Shown piece by piece: positions 45,174 through 53,655 of a stretch of 64,000 bases of DNA. The stretch's first letter is position 1. The number at the start of each line of letters is the position of its first letter. This DNA comes from Flammeovirga sp. EKP202 (GTDB lineage: Bacteria > Bacteroidota > Bacteroidia > Cytophagales > Flammeovirgaceae), in contig NZ_JACVVP010000011.1 in assembly GCF_014534745.1 (NCBI RefSeq), positions 1 to 64,000 on the forward strand. Reading direction: 5' to 3'. Made by a program: the position numbers and the translations under genes. A model generated the notes under the pieces. The model worked only from the letters and a program-made list of their open reading frames with translations. It was not told where the DNA came from and searched no databases.

Positions 45174-45911
45174 GAATCAAGTTATTTGAATAGGATTTTA
45201 ACGAGAGATTATAAGATGATAAAATCTAAAAAATTGGGTAAGATGATTTTATCAGCAATTAAAAATAGGCTGGAGTCCTTGTAATCCTAGATCCTTACAA
45301 GGCAAACATTCGGGCGATATGTTTATTAAAAATAATTTCATTTTCTCTGTTGCTTACCGCAATTAAGTAAATAAAATTTAACGAAACAAGCCTCCATTTA
45401 TTTTTTTGTAACTTCTTGTTAAAATCTAATTTTTATTCTGCTAAAACGCAGATTTATGAATAATTCTTCATTGAAGAAGTTGGATTGTGGTGTAAATAAG
45501 CAACTTAGGAGTAAAATGCAATTTTTAATTTGTTGAGTATAATTTCGATTTCTTTTCAATTCATACTTTGATAACTTAAATAACTCTAATAAGAGAAGAT
45601 GAGTTAATATTTAATTAGTTATTCACTGATAGTTACTTTAACTTCAATACAGTATCAAAAAATTTCTTCACAAGCTTTGTGGAAGTTAGTTAAGTACTAA
45701 GCCAAAAATAAATCATAGTTAATTCTAATTTATTTTTTGTGAGTAAAACGCAAAAAAACGTATGAATAGTGGTTCTATTGAAAGTTTTTTGAAGGAAGTA
45801 ATCGCAAAACAATAAATAGAATTAGTATTAAATAATTTTGTCTTGGTACTTATTAATAGATAAAGCAAACCTTTTATTTATTCTCGAATTAAAGAAACTA
45901 TACATTAAATT
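45174..45911. other. Divergent control region of the cyanophycin locus and TPR gene
   Basis: About 740 bp without a credible gene. I see a 26-bp inverted repeat at 45277-45302, a TCTGC/GCAGA hairpin (45438-45453) and otherwise AT-rich DNA. No repeat copy is present, unusual for a gap this long in this window. It must contain the promoter of the cyanophycin locus, but no -7/-33 pair stands out on the minus strand. Confidence 0.5.
45277..45302. promoter_or_regulatory. Inverted repeat upstream of the cyanophycin locus
   Basis: CCTTGTAA (45277-45284) and TTACAAGG (45295-45302) are perfect 8-bp arms separated by ATCCTAGATC, which itself contains the palindrome GATC. The centre lies about 115 bp upstream of the first cyanophycinase start. 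It may be a regulator-binding site. I did not find a second copy upstream of the other genes in the locus. Confidence 0.4.
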
Positions 45912-47330
45912 ATGAAAACATACTTCATTCTATTACTCCTTAATTGCTTACTAGCAACATCTGTTTTTTCTCAAACATTGAAGCAGCAACTGGATGTAGC
46001 TTATGAGCTACGTGAGACCAAAAAGTATAATGAGGCTATTGTCTTACTTGATAGTCTAATTACATTAGATTCCGTAAGTGCAGAAGTTTATTATTTAAAA
46101 GGCAGTTGTTATCATCATACCAATCTTTATGATCTTTCGGTCATGAATTACCAAACTGCTATTGCAATGGATTCTCTTTACAGTAGTGCTATATACAATT
46201 TGGCGAATAGCTACGAATCCCTCAGTAAAATGGATAGTGCAGAAATGTATTTTAGAAGGTATATTGAGTTAGATAGTGGTGATGCCTATGGATATATGAG
46301 ACTAGGAAATACTTTAAGAAGTCAAGGAAAGGAAGACAGTGTCATGTATTTTTATGAGAAAGCCTATGCTGTCGATTCTGCCAATCTTTATGCAATTTAT
46401 ACTTTAGCTCAGGAGTACTTTGTTTTAGAAGAGGTTGAGAAATACAATACTTTTATTAAAAAGGGAAAGGCATTATCTGAAGGAGATGTTGATTTTTATT
46501 TATTAGAGGGTGCTCTTGAAAGTGAAAACAACAATTATGAGAAGGTAGTAGAAATTTGTGAGGAGGCTATGAAGGTAGATTCCACTAATTTTGAACTAAA
46601 CCGATTATATATTGAGTCTGTCATGTTACAAAAAACAGATCCAAAAGCAATTTGTAAAATTGAATACCGAACTAAGTTTGTAGACTACAATAACGAAAAG
46701 CTCCAAGATATTTTAGCAGGCATAAATGAGGACGATCATGCCAAGAATTTGAAATTGATGAAAGAGGGAACGATACTATCTCTGGAGGATTATTTCCGTT
46801 TTTATCTATCTCAAAAAAATAAGTCTGGATTCTCAGCTTATTTTAGTCAAGCTAACGCCAATATCGATAAGTATTGGGAAGAAGAAAATTATGAAGAATT
46901 GGTGAAACATGGAGAGGAAGTATTTAATAATACACCACTACGATTATCTGATTTATACAGAGTTTGTAGTGCTCATTATTCGCTTGGCAATATTGAGGAA
47001 TTTAGAAAGTATTATGCCATTTATTTTGGTATTTTAGAAGGTATGCTAGCAACAGGAAATGGTACAGAGCCAGAGTCGGCTTATATTGTAATTACTGTTT
47101 CAGATGAATATGCCATCCTCAACTATCTAGGAATGAATTCTTCTTCTCAAGCTTTAGTAAAAAATAATGGCCATAGCTACGATATCCTTACAGGCCAATA
47201 TAGCGACGGAGAAGAAAAGAAAGTATACTTCAATGTTGATGTTCCACTGACAAGTTTAAACTCTAGCTTTACTTCATCAAAAGGGAAGAGTAAGAAAAAG
47301 AAGAACAAAAAGAAACGTAAAAATAAATAA
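45912..47330 (+). CDS. Exported TPR protein with lysine-rich tail
   Basis: A 472-residue protein with a signal peptide (1-20, cleaved near VFSQ) and at least five tetratricopeptide repeats (about residues 25-235), such as 'AEVYYLKGSCYHHTNLYDLS' and 'SAIYNLANSYESLSKMDSAE'. The C-terminal part shows no recognised domain and ends in a strongly basic tail, SKGKSKKKKNKKKRKNK. TPRs mediate protein contact, often with the envelope. It is divergent from the cyanophycin locus and probably not part of it. The 3' end is followed within 10 bp by a repeat copy. Confidence 0.78.
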   Translation: MKTYFILLLLNCLLATSVFSQTLKQQLDVAYELRETKKYNEAIVLLDSLITLDSVSAEVYYLKGSCYHHTNLYDLSVMNYQTAIAMDSLYSSAIYNLANSYESLSKMDSAEMYFRRYIELDSGDAYGYMRLGNTLRSQGKEDSVMYFYEKAYAVDSANLYAIYTLAQEYFVLEEVEKYNTFIKKGKALSEGDVDFYLLEGALESENNNYEKVVEICEEAMKVDSTNFELNRLYIESVMLQKTDPKAICKIEYRTKFVDYNNEKLQDILAGINEDDHAKNLKLMKEGTILSLEDYFRFYLSQKNKSGFSAYFSQANANIDKYWEEENYEELVKHGEEVFNNTPLRLSDLYRVCSAHYSLGNIEEFRKYYAIYFGILEGMLATGNGTEPESAYIVITVSDEYAILNYLGMNSSSQALVKNNGHSYDILTGQYSDGEEKKVYFNVDVPLTSLNSSFTSSKGKSKKKKNKKKRKNK

Positions 47331-47338
47331 TGACCATT

Positions 47339-47767
47339 ACGCTGAAAACCAAATTTTCTTTAATTAATATAACTCCTTTTATGAAGGATTAATGGTAGTG
47401 TGTTGTGGTTCGCGAGGACGTTGCAATGCAACGTCCCTACAGAACTGCATTTTAGAAAATTATTATAAAACCTTTGTCTTTTAACATGTAATCAGACCAT
47501 CATTTAGTAGTATCTCCCTCGGCCTTGAAGGGAAAAGCGTTCAGAATTCCATGTATTGAGCCGTTAAAAATGATTTTGTTGTTTGAGCGCAGCGAGTTTA
47601 AAATCATTTATGCGAGAGAAATGGGATTTAGCTTTTGACTTTTAAGCCTAGATTTTTTGCTTCGTTTTTCATCAATGGAAAAATGAAGAAGAAGGAAGCT
47701 TGAAAGTAGGACATAAAAGCCTGCGGAATAATTGATTGAAAGTTTACAGTAATTTAGTATACAATGT
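47339..47767 (+). repeat. MITE-like intergenic repeat, copy 9 (long form)
   Basis: A 429-bp copy combining the 'hairpin' block (palindrome 47416-47436), the central block and the GAAG block; the standard left block is absent. Left end ACGCTGAAAACCAAATTTTC is a clearly recognisable terminal repeat, starting 9 bp after the TPR stop codon. Right end is TTTAGTATACAATGT. Confidence 0.82.
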
Positions 47768-47818
47768 ATTACATATAAAAAATCATCTCTAGTTTACACG
47801 ATTGATATTGAAAATAAA

Positions 47819-47848
47819 AAAAGCTTCCCAATACATTGGGAAGCTTTC
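47819..47848 (-). terminator. Terminator of the giant surface protein gene
   Basis: AAGCTTCCCAAT (47821-47832) and ATTGGGAAGCTT (47835-47846) form a perfect 12-bp stem. On the minus strand it is followed by a run of seven T residues. Confidence 0.93.
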
Positions 47849-47885
47849 TATTTATTGAATTATTACTAAAATGTTGTGTTAGTTA

Positions 47886-50800
47886 TTATTTTTTGATCAC
47901 TTTTACGACCTCTACTGTATTTTCAGATTGAATATTAATCATATAAATACCGAAGTTGTAAGAAGAAAGATCAATTGTATTTTTACCTTTCAATAAGCTT
48001 ACTGTTTGAAGCATTTTACCGTTTGTATCCATCACATAAGCCGTAGCATTTTGTGTCACTTCAATGTTGATATTATTTGAAGTTGGATTAGGATATGCAC
48101 TTACAGTATTTACTAATGAAGGGTCAACGGATGTAGGATCTGAGATTGGATTAACAGTAACGATTACGTCATCCATTACTTCTTGACCAAATGTATCAGT
48201 CACTTTTAATGTCAATGTGATTTCAGTGGCTTCGTCTACCTCTGGAGCAGTGAATGAAGCACTTGCTTTATCAGCATCGGTGATTGTAATGGTCTCATTA
48301 CTTGAAGTCCATGCGTAAGTGACATTGTCTGAAGTAGATAGAGAACCATCTAATGTAACTACATCACCTTCAGTTACCGTTTGATCATCACCCGCGTTAG
48401 CAGTGATTACTGGATAAACTGTTACTTTTACTTCATCTGTTGCCGTTTGATTAAATAAATCAGTAACTGTCAAAGTGAAAATAATTTCTGTTACTTCAGT
48501 CACATCAGGAGCAGTGAAAGTAGCTGTAGCCATATCTTGATTCGTAATGACTACATTATCATTATTTGATGTCCAAAGGAAAGAAGCATCCGTTGTACCA
48601 GTATTTGATCCTGTTAAAGTGACAGCAGTACCTCCTTTCACGGTTTGATCATCGCCTGCAGAAGCAGTGATTGAAGAGTAAACCGTTACTTTTACTTCAT
48701 CCATTACTTCTTGACCATAAGTGTCAGCAACAGTTAAAGTGAAAGTGATTTCAGTAGTTTCATCTACTTCAGGAGCCGTGAATGAAGCTGAGGCCATATC
48801 AGCATTTGTAATTACGATATTAGCATCACTTGCTGTCCAAGCATAATTTACATTCGCAGAAGATTGTGAACCATCTAAAGTGACAGTACTTCCTTCCATT
48901 ACAGTTTGATCATCACCTGCCATCGCAGTGATTTCAGGATAAACGGTTACCACAACCTCATCAGAAACGGTTTGATTAAATTGGTCAGACACTGTTAAAG
49001 TGAAAGTGATAGCTGTCGTTTGATCTACTGCAGGAGCCGTAAATGAAGCTGAAGCCCTATCTGCATTTGTAATTACAATATTATCATCATTTGAAGTCCA
49101 AAGGAATGAAGCATTAGTTGTACCAGTGTTTGAACCTGTTAAAGAAACATTTGTTCCTTCTTTCACCGTTTGATCATCACCTGCTGCAGCTGTAATTGTA
49201 GAGTAAACAGTTACCGTTACTTCATCTGATTTCTTTTGATTGAATTCATCCGTAATTGTCAACGTAAATGTAATATCAGTTGTTTGATCTACTTGTGGAG
49301 CTGTAAACGAAGCTGAAGCCATATCAGCATTTGTGATTACGATATTATCATCACTAGCAGTCCAAGCATAAGTGACATTCGCAGAAGATTGAGAACCGTC
49401 TAAAGTGACATTACTACCTTCTAATGCGTTTTGATCATCCCCTGCAACAGCAGTGATTTCAGGATAAACAGTAATCACAACATCGTCTGATTTTTCTTGG
49501 TTATTTTGACCAGAAACCGTTAAGGTAAATGTGATTTGAGTTGCTGTAGTAACTACAGGAGCTGTAAATGAAGCCATTGCCATATCTGCATCTGTAATCA
49601 TTACATTATCATTATCAGATGTCCAAGCGTAAGTAACGTCTGTAGAAGACATAGAACCGTCTAGCGTTACTGTTTCTGTTGACATTGCAGATTGATCATC
49701 TCCAGCATTTGCCATGATTTCAGGGTAAACAGTTACGATAACATCATCAGTTTCACTTAAGTTTTCATCATACGTAACCGTTAAAGTTAAAGTGATGTCA
49801 GTTGCTGTAGTAACCTCAGGAGCCGTGAATGAAGCCGAAGCCCTATCAGCATTTGTGATTACGATATTGTCATCATTTGCCGTCCAAGCATAGGTTACAT
49901 TTTCAGTAGTCGATTGAGAACCATCTAAGTTTACAGTTGTATTTTCAATAACACTTTGATCATCACCCGCAGCAGCCACAATTACAGGATAAACTGAAAC
50001 TTTTACCATGTCAGTATCTTCTTTACCTTCATAAGTGACTTTTAAAGTGAAATCATAATCTGTTTTCTGAGTGACAACAGGTGCTGTAAATGTAGGCATA
50101 GCCGCAGTTTCGTCAGAAAGTGTAATTCCTTCAGGAGCCGTCCAAGCATATGTTGCTGTAGCTGGAGTAGAAGCTGATGCATCTAACGTTACTAGCTCTC
50201 CAGATTGTGTTGTTTGATCATCACCCGCAACAGCTTTTGTAATTGGTAAAACAGTCACCACTACTTGATCTGTCACGTCCATTCCTTTATAGCTCGCCGT
50301 TAGTGTGAAGGTATAATCTGTTTTTTCAGTCACAAGCGGAGCAGTGAATTTCGGTTGAGCTATTGCATCATCATCAAGTGTAATTTGATGCTCATTTGTC
50401 CATTTTAAAGTCACATTAGCAGGTAATGAAGCCGTTGCATCTAGCGTCACTTCTTGGTTTGCTTCAATAGTTTGTGCCTCACCAGCATCTGCTACAGCAT
50501 TCGGAATTGCAGTATATACAACTTCCACTTTATCTGTTCTTAGTGCTTTTGTGACATTAAATGAGAATGTATAATCCGTATCTTCCATTACGTTTGGAAC
50601 TGTAAAAGAAGCCTTCATTTTATCTGCATCAGTTAATGCAAGATCTTCTTTTGAAGTCCACATAGTAGATAACATTTCACTTGAAACATATGAACCCATA
50701 AGATCTACCATGCTACCTGCTCTTACTTCTGAACCTTGACCTGCACTTTGCATAATGTCTGCATCATACTCTACAATACTTAAATCATCTAAGTAAATTT

Positions 50801-53102
50801 CATCTTCAGGATCAGTATCTGCAGCAAGTCTTGGAGAAGGATAAATGTTTAATTTCGCTAACACTTCATCACCAAGACCGTCTCCATCATTTGATGTAAA
50901 CTCAGGTGAAATTGTGATGATTTTTTCGAATTCAATCCATTCGTTCAGCGTCAATTCTTTACCCCAAGTTACTGTTGGTCTTGTAAGTCCAATTTTAGCA
51001 CCATCATACCATTCACTCTGTGGCATTACACGTAAGTTGATCACGTTCATGCTCATAGTGACTGCTTTCACTCTACCTCTTAAAAGGTAAGTGCGACCAA
51101 TGATTAATGGCTTTTCAATAAATGATGCTATTTCAGTAGCAGCATTATGATATCCACCTAATTGTGTTTCTTTTGAGAAGAAACGAAGACTTTTCGTACC
51201 TTCAGTTTTTTCACTATCCACATCATCAGAAGTAGAATGCACACCCTCTAAACCAATCCAGCCTTCAGTTAATTCTTTTTCAAAAGAACCATTGGCTAAT
51301 AATTCAGACCCGTAGAAAACCCCACCTTTTACTGTAATATCAACTTCAGCAGTGCTTTCAACGGTACCATCACCTACTGTTACCTTAAAAGTATAAACGG
51401 TAGCTTCTGTTACGTCCGGAGCAATGAAAGTTCTTATTCTATCTACATCCGCAGAAGTTGGAGACAAGACAATATCGTTACCGACAGGTTCCCAAAGGTA
51501 AGTAAGTGCATCACCGTTGGCATCTGAAGAAAGTGAAGCATCTAAAGTCACTAAATCACCCGAAGCAACAACTCTTGATAAGCCAGCATCAGCCACTGGT
51601 GCTTTGTTATCTTTATCTAATGTGATTTCAAACGTTTCATTTTGCGTTACAGTGAAAGTACTGTTTTTCTCAAGGAATAAATCTTTAGTGGCAGTGTAAG
51701 AGTATTCTTTTGCCAAAATTCCATCTATACTGATCATACCTTCAGCATCTGTGATATAATCATTATTGAAAAACTGACCATCTGTAATGGTTACAGCAAC
51801 TCCTTCAAGCACTGTACCTCCTTCTTTCATGAATTTTAATGAAACATCGAAAGATTCTTCGCTATCTGTTAAGAAAACAACGTAAGTCATTTCCTCATCA
51901 TTTGTACTTAGTGAACCACTATTTGTTTTGTATCCGTCTTTCGTTACTGTAAAATCATAGCTACCTGGCTCAAATAATTCATCCACCATACCTTGAGCAT
52001 TGGTGGTATACTCCATTTCATTGATTGTAACAGTTGCACCTTCAATTGGAGTAGTGTTGTCAGAGGCAATGATCTGAAGTGGTAATTGCTCAAAAGTAAT
52101 TAGACCATCATATACAGTGCTTTCAAAACCTTGTAATACAGCAAAAGAGTTTTGTCTCATTACCCATTGCCCTGTTCCATCCGTAAAATCAAACCCAGTA
52201 TAGGCTGTAGGAGTAGTTAATTCAATAGGAGTTCGAACAGTAACTGTATTGTATTTTGGTGTAGTTTGAACAATAGTATAAATGTTTTTTACGTATTGAG
52301 TGTCTACAATAATAACCTCTCCAGGCTTACCATCATTTCCATTGAAACCAGAATCACCCGTTGATTGCTTATTGTATTCTTCACTCCATCCATACTGACC
52401 ATAGAAAACAAGGTTTTCAAAATAACATAAGTTCGTAATGTTGTCAATATCTCCGAAGATCGCACCATTTTTGATGTAACGTGCTCTCAACTCAACAGAA
52501 GAGAAACAGTTTTTGACGATCGTACCATTGTTGGGTTTACCCATGATACCACCCACTTTTCCTTGACCTTCAATTGAACCACCAATAATGAAGCAGTTTT
52601 CCATAGTTGTCAAAGCGGCATTACCTAATATGGCACCGACTCTTTCTGCCACCACATTAATATAAGGATCAATCAACCCTAAATTGATCACAGATGCATT
52701 ACTCGTATTCCCAAAAAGACCGTGACCGATCAACGTTTTAGTCGTACGTGATTCTGTAATTGAAAGATTTCGGATAACGTGATGATTACCATCAAAATTA
52801 CCTTTGAATTGCGAAACTACTTTATCGCCATCAGTATACTCATAACCGATCGATTTCATACCGGTGATACCTTCCATGTCGATATCAGTAGTTAGCTTAA
52901 AGTGTGTGTCTTCCACCCAATGAACTTCTGCTTCAGTAGTACTCATGGCTAACAAATCCTGAGGAGTACTAATAAGGAAAGGATCTTCTTGTGTACCTGT
53001 TCCTCCTGAATAGGTAGGGGTTTGTGCAAATAGGGACGTGTTTAGAAAGGTGACTAGATTGATAATAGTCACTGTAAGTAAAATAAAGTAACTTCTTTTC
53101 AT
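47886..53102 (-). CDS. Giant T9SS surface protein with Ig/PKD-like repeats
   Basis: A 1738-residue protein with signal peptide 1-26. The N-terminal part (about 30-290) looks like a GLUG-type beta-solenoid ('PTYSGGTGTQEDPFLISTPQ', HGLFGNTSNASVINLGLI). Two CNA/CarboxypepD-like domains follow (about 343-500: 'TPIEGATVTINEMEYTTNAQ'), then a PKD domain (500-595), a CBM4/9-like jellyroll (LANGSFEKELTEGW, about 600-770) and about ten Ig/PKD-like repeats of 85-88 residues, most opening with AGDDQ. A Por-type sorting domain (YPNP to VKVIKK) closes it, so it is attached to the surface through T9SS. No catalytic domain is visible. It may bind glycans; the nearest catabolic genes, divergently placed, are the GH2-GH86 pair. 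Confidence 0.82.
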   Translation of the reverse strand: MKRSYFILLTVTIINLVTFLNTSLFAQTPTYSGGTGTQEDPFLISTPQDLLAMSTTEAEVHWVEDTHFKLTTDIDMEGITGMKSIGYEYTDGDKVVSQFKGNFDGNHHVIRNLSITESRTTKTLIGHGLFGNTSNASVINLGLIDPYINVVAERVGAILGNAALTTMENCFIIGGSIEGQGKVGGIMGKPNNGTIVKNCFSSVELRARYIKNGAIFGDIDNITNLCYFENLVFYGQYGWSEEYNKQSTGDSGFNGNDGKPGEVIIVDTQYVKNIYTIVQTTPKYNTVTVRTPIELTTPTAYTGFDFTDGTGQWVMRQNSFAVLQGFESTVYDGLITFEQLPLQIIASDNTTPIEGATVTINEMEYTTNAQGMVDELFEPGSYDFTVTKDGYKTNSGSLSTNDEEMTYVVFLTDSEESFDVSLKFMKEGGTVLEGVAVTITDGQFFNNDYITDAEGMISIDGILAKEYSYTATKDLFLEKNSTFTVTQNETFEITLDKDNKAPVADAGLSRVVASGDLVTLDASLSSDANGDALTYLWEPVGNDIVLSPTSADVDRIRTFIAPDVTEATVYTFKVTVGDGTVESTAEVDITVKGGVFYGSELLANGSFEKELTEGWIGLEGVHSTSDDVDSEKTEGTKSLRFFSKETQLGGYHNAATEIASFIEKPLIIGRTYLLRGRVKAVTMSMNVINLRVMPQSEWYDGAKIGLTRPTVTWGKELTLNEWIEFEKIITISPEFTSNDGDGLGDEVLAKLNIYPSPRLAADTDPEDEIYLDDLSIVEYDADIMQSAGQGSEVRAGSMVDLMGSYVSSEMLSTMWTSKEDLALTDADKMKASFTVPNVMEDTDYTFSFNVTKALRTDKVEVVYTAIPNAVADAGEAQTIEANQEVTLDATASLPANVTLKWTNEHQITLDDDAIAQPKFTAPLVTEKTDYTFTLTASYKGMDVTDQVVVTVLPITKAVAGDDQTTQSGELVTLDASASTPATATYAWTAPEGITLSDETAAMPTFTAPVVTQKTDYDFTLKVTYEGKEDTDMVKVSVYPVIVAAAGDDQSVIENTTVNLDGSQSTTENVTYAWTANDDNIVITNADRASASFTAPEVTTATDITLTLTVTYDENLSETDDVIVTVYPEIMANAGDDQSAMSTETVTLDGSMSSTDVTYAWTSDNDNVMITDADMAMASFTAPVVTTATQITFTLTVSGQNNQEKSDDVVITVYPEITAVAGDDQNALEGSNVTLDGSQSSANVTYAWTASDDNIVITNADMASASFTAPQVDQTTDITFTLTITDEFNQKKSDEVTVTVYSTITAAAGDDQTVKEGTNVSLTGSNTGTTNASFLWTSNDDNIVITNADRASASFTAPAVDQTTAITFTLTVSDQFNQTVSDEVVVTVYPEITAMAGDDQTVMEGSTVTLDGSQSSANVNYAWTASDANIVITNADMASASFTAPEVDETTEITFTLTVADTYGQEVMDEVKVTVYSSITASAGDDQTVKGGTAVTLTGSNTGTTDASFLWTSNNDNVVITNQDMATATFTAPDVTEVTEIIFTLTVTDLFNQTATDEVKVTVYPVITANAGDDQTVTEGDVVTLDGSLSTSDNVTYAWTSSNETITITDADKASASFTAPEVDEATEITLTLKVTDTFGQEVMDDVIVTVNPISDPTSVDPSLVNTVSAYPNPTSNNINIEVTQNATAYVMDTNGKMLQTVSLLKGKNTIDLSSYNFGIYMINIQSENTVEVVKVIKK
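48143..50486 (-). repeat. Intragenic array of Ig/PKD-like domain repeats
   Basis: Nine consecutive units of about 260 bp encode 85-88-residue domains with the frame AGDDQ...VTLDGS...W(T/E)S...ITNADMASASFTAP...TLTV. Two classes alternate near the 3' end: one with DGSQSSANVTYAWTAS, one with TGSNTGTTNASFLWTSN. The class order A-B-A-B suggests that a two-domain unit of about 520 bp duplicated. Confidence 0.8.
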
Positions 53103-53655
53103 TTCTTTAAAAAATAGTTTAAATGTAAGAACTATAGTTGTACTGTTTTTCGGATTTACTTCAGATGTAGACTTCTAAATCGTTTTACTTTTAGTAGACA
53201 TAAAAAATGTATTGAGTTCGTTTATCATTTTCATTCCGAATGACATTTTCTAGTACAGGATCAATATTAGACGTTCCCCTTCGAATAATCGCAAACAAAT
53301 TTCTCATAAATAGTGGGGGATATTTAAAGCTGTTAACTGAACCTGAGGTTTTTCGATGTTATTTCGATGGGAAAAACGTCGATTTTACGATTATTTGAAA
53401 TTAAAAGGTGTGTAAATGATTGAATTGAAGGGGGGGAGATCTTTTTTCGTTTTTTTTGTGGAATACTTCAAAAAAAATACCTGCTATAATTGTCTTAAGA
53501 ACAAAAACAGAAGTTTTGAAAAAATGAAGAGTGAGGAGATGAAAGCTAGAAAAGCAGTAAGGACCTCATTACAGAAACAATTTTGTTTTAGGGCTTATTC
53601 TTCAAATGAGGAAATGAAATAAAGTAAATGGATCAAACATACTTGAAGTAAAGAA
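53103..53655. other. Divergent control region between giant protein and GH2
   Basis: About 550 bp. A 68-codon open frame at 53416 looks random and is not called. TTTCGATG occurs twice, at 53351-53358 and 53362-53369, exactly 11 bp apart, and a third GTCGAT follows at about 53378, in a reversed sense. These could be helically phased regulator sites for one of the divergent genes. Confidence 0.4.

Noticed and set aside
48143-50486. CRISPR-like regular repeats
   Set aside because: The periodicity is about 260 bp, in frame, and encodes Ig/PKD-like domains within one gene; there are no short repeats with spacers.
53416-53622. 68-codon open frame upstream of the GH2 gene
   Set aside because: Low-complexity, Lys/Phe-rich content without domain features; it lies in a divergent promoter region and is better explained as chance.
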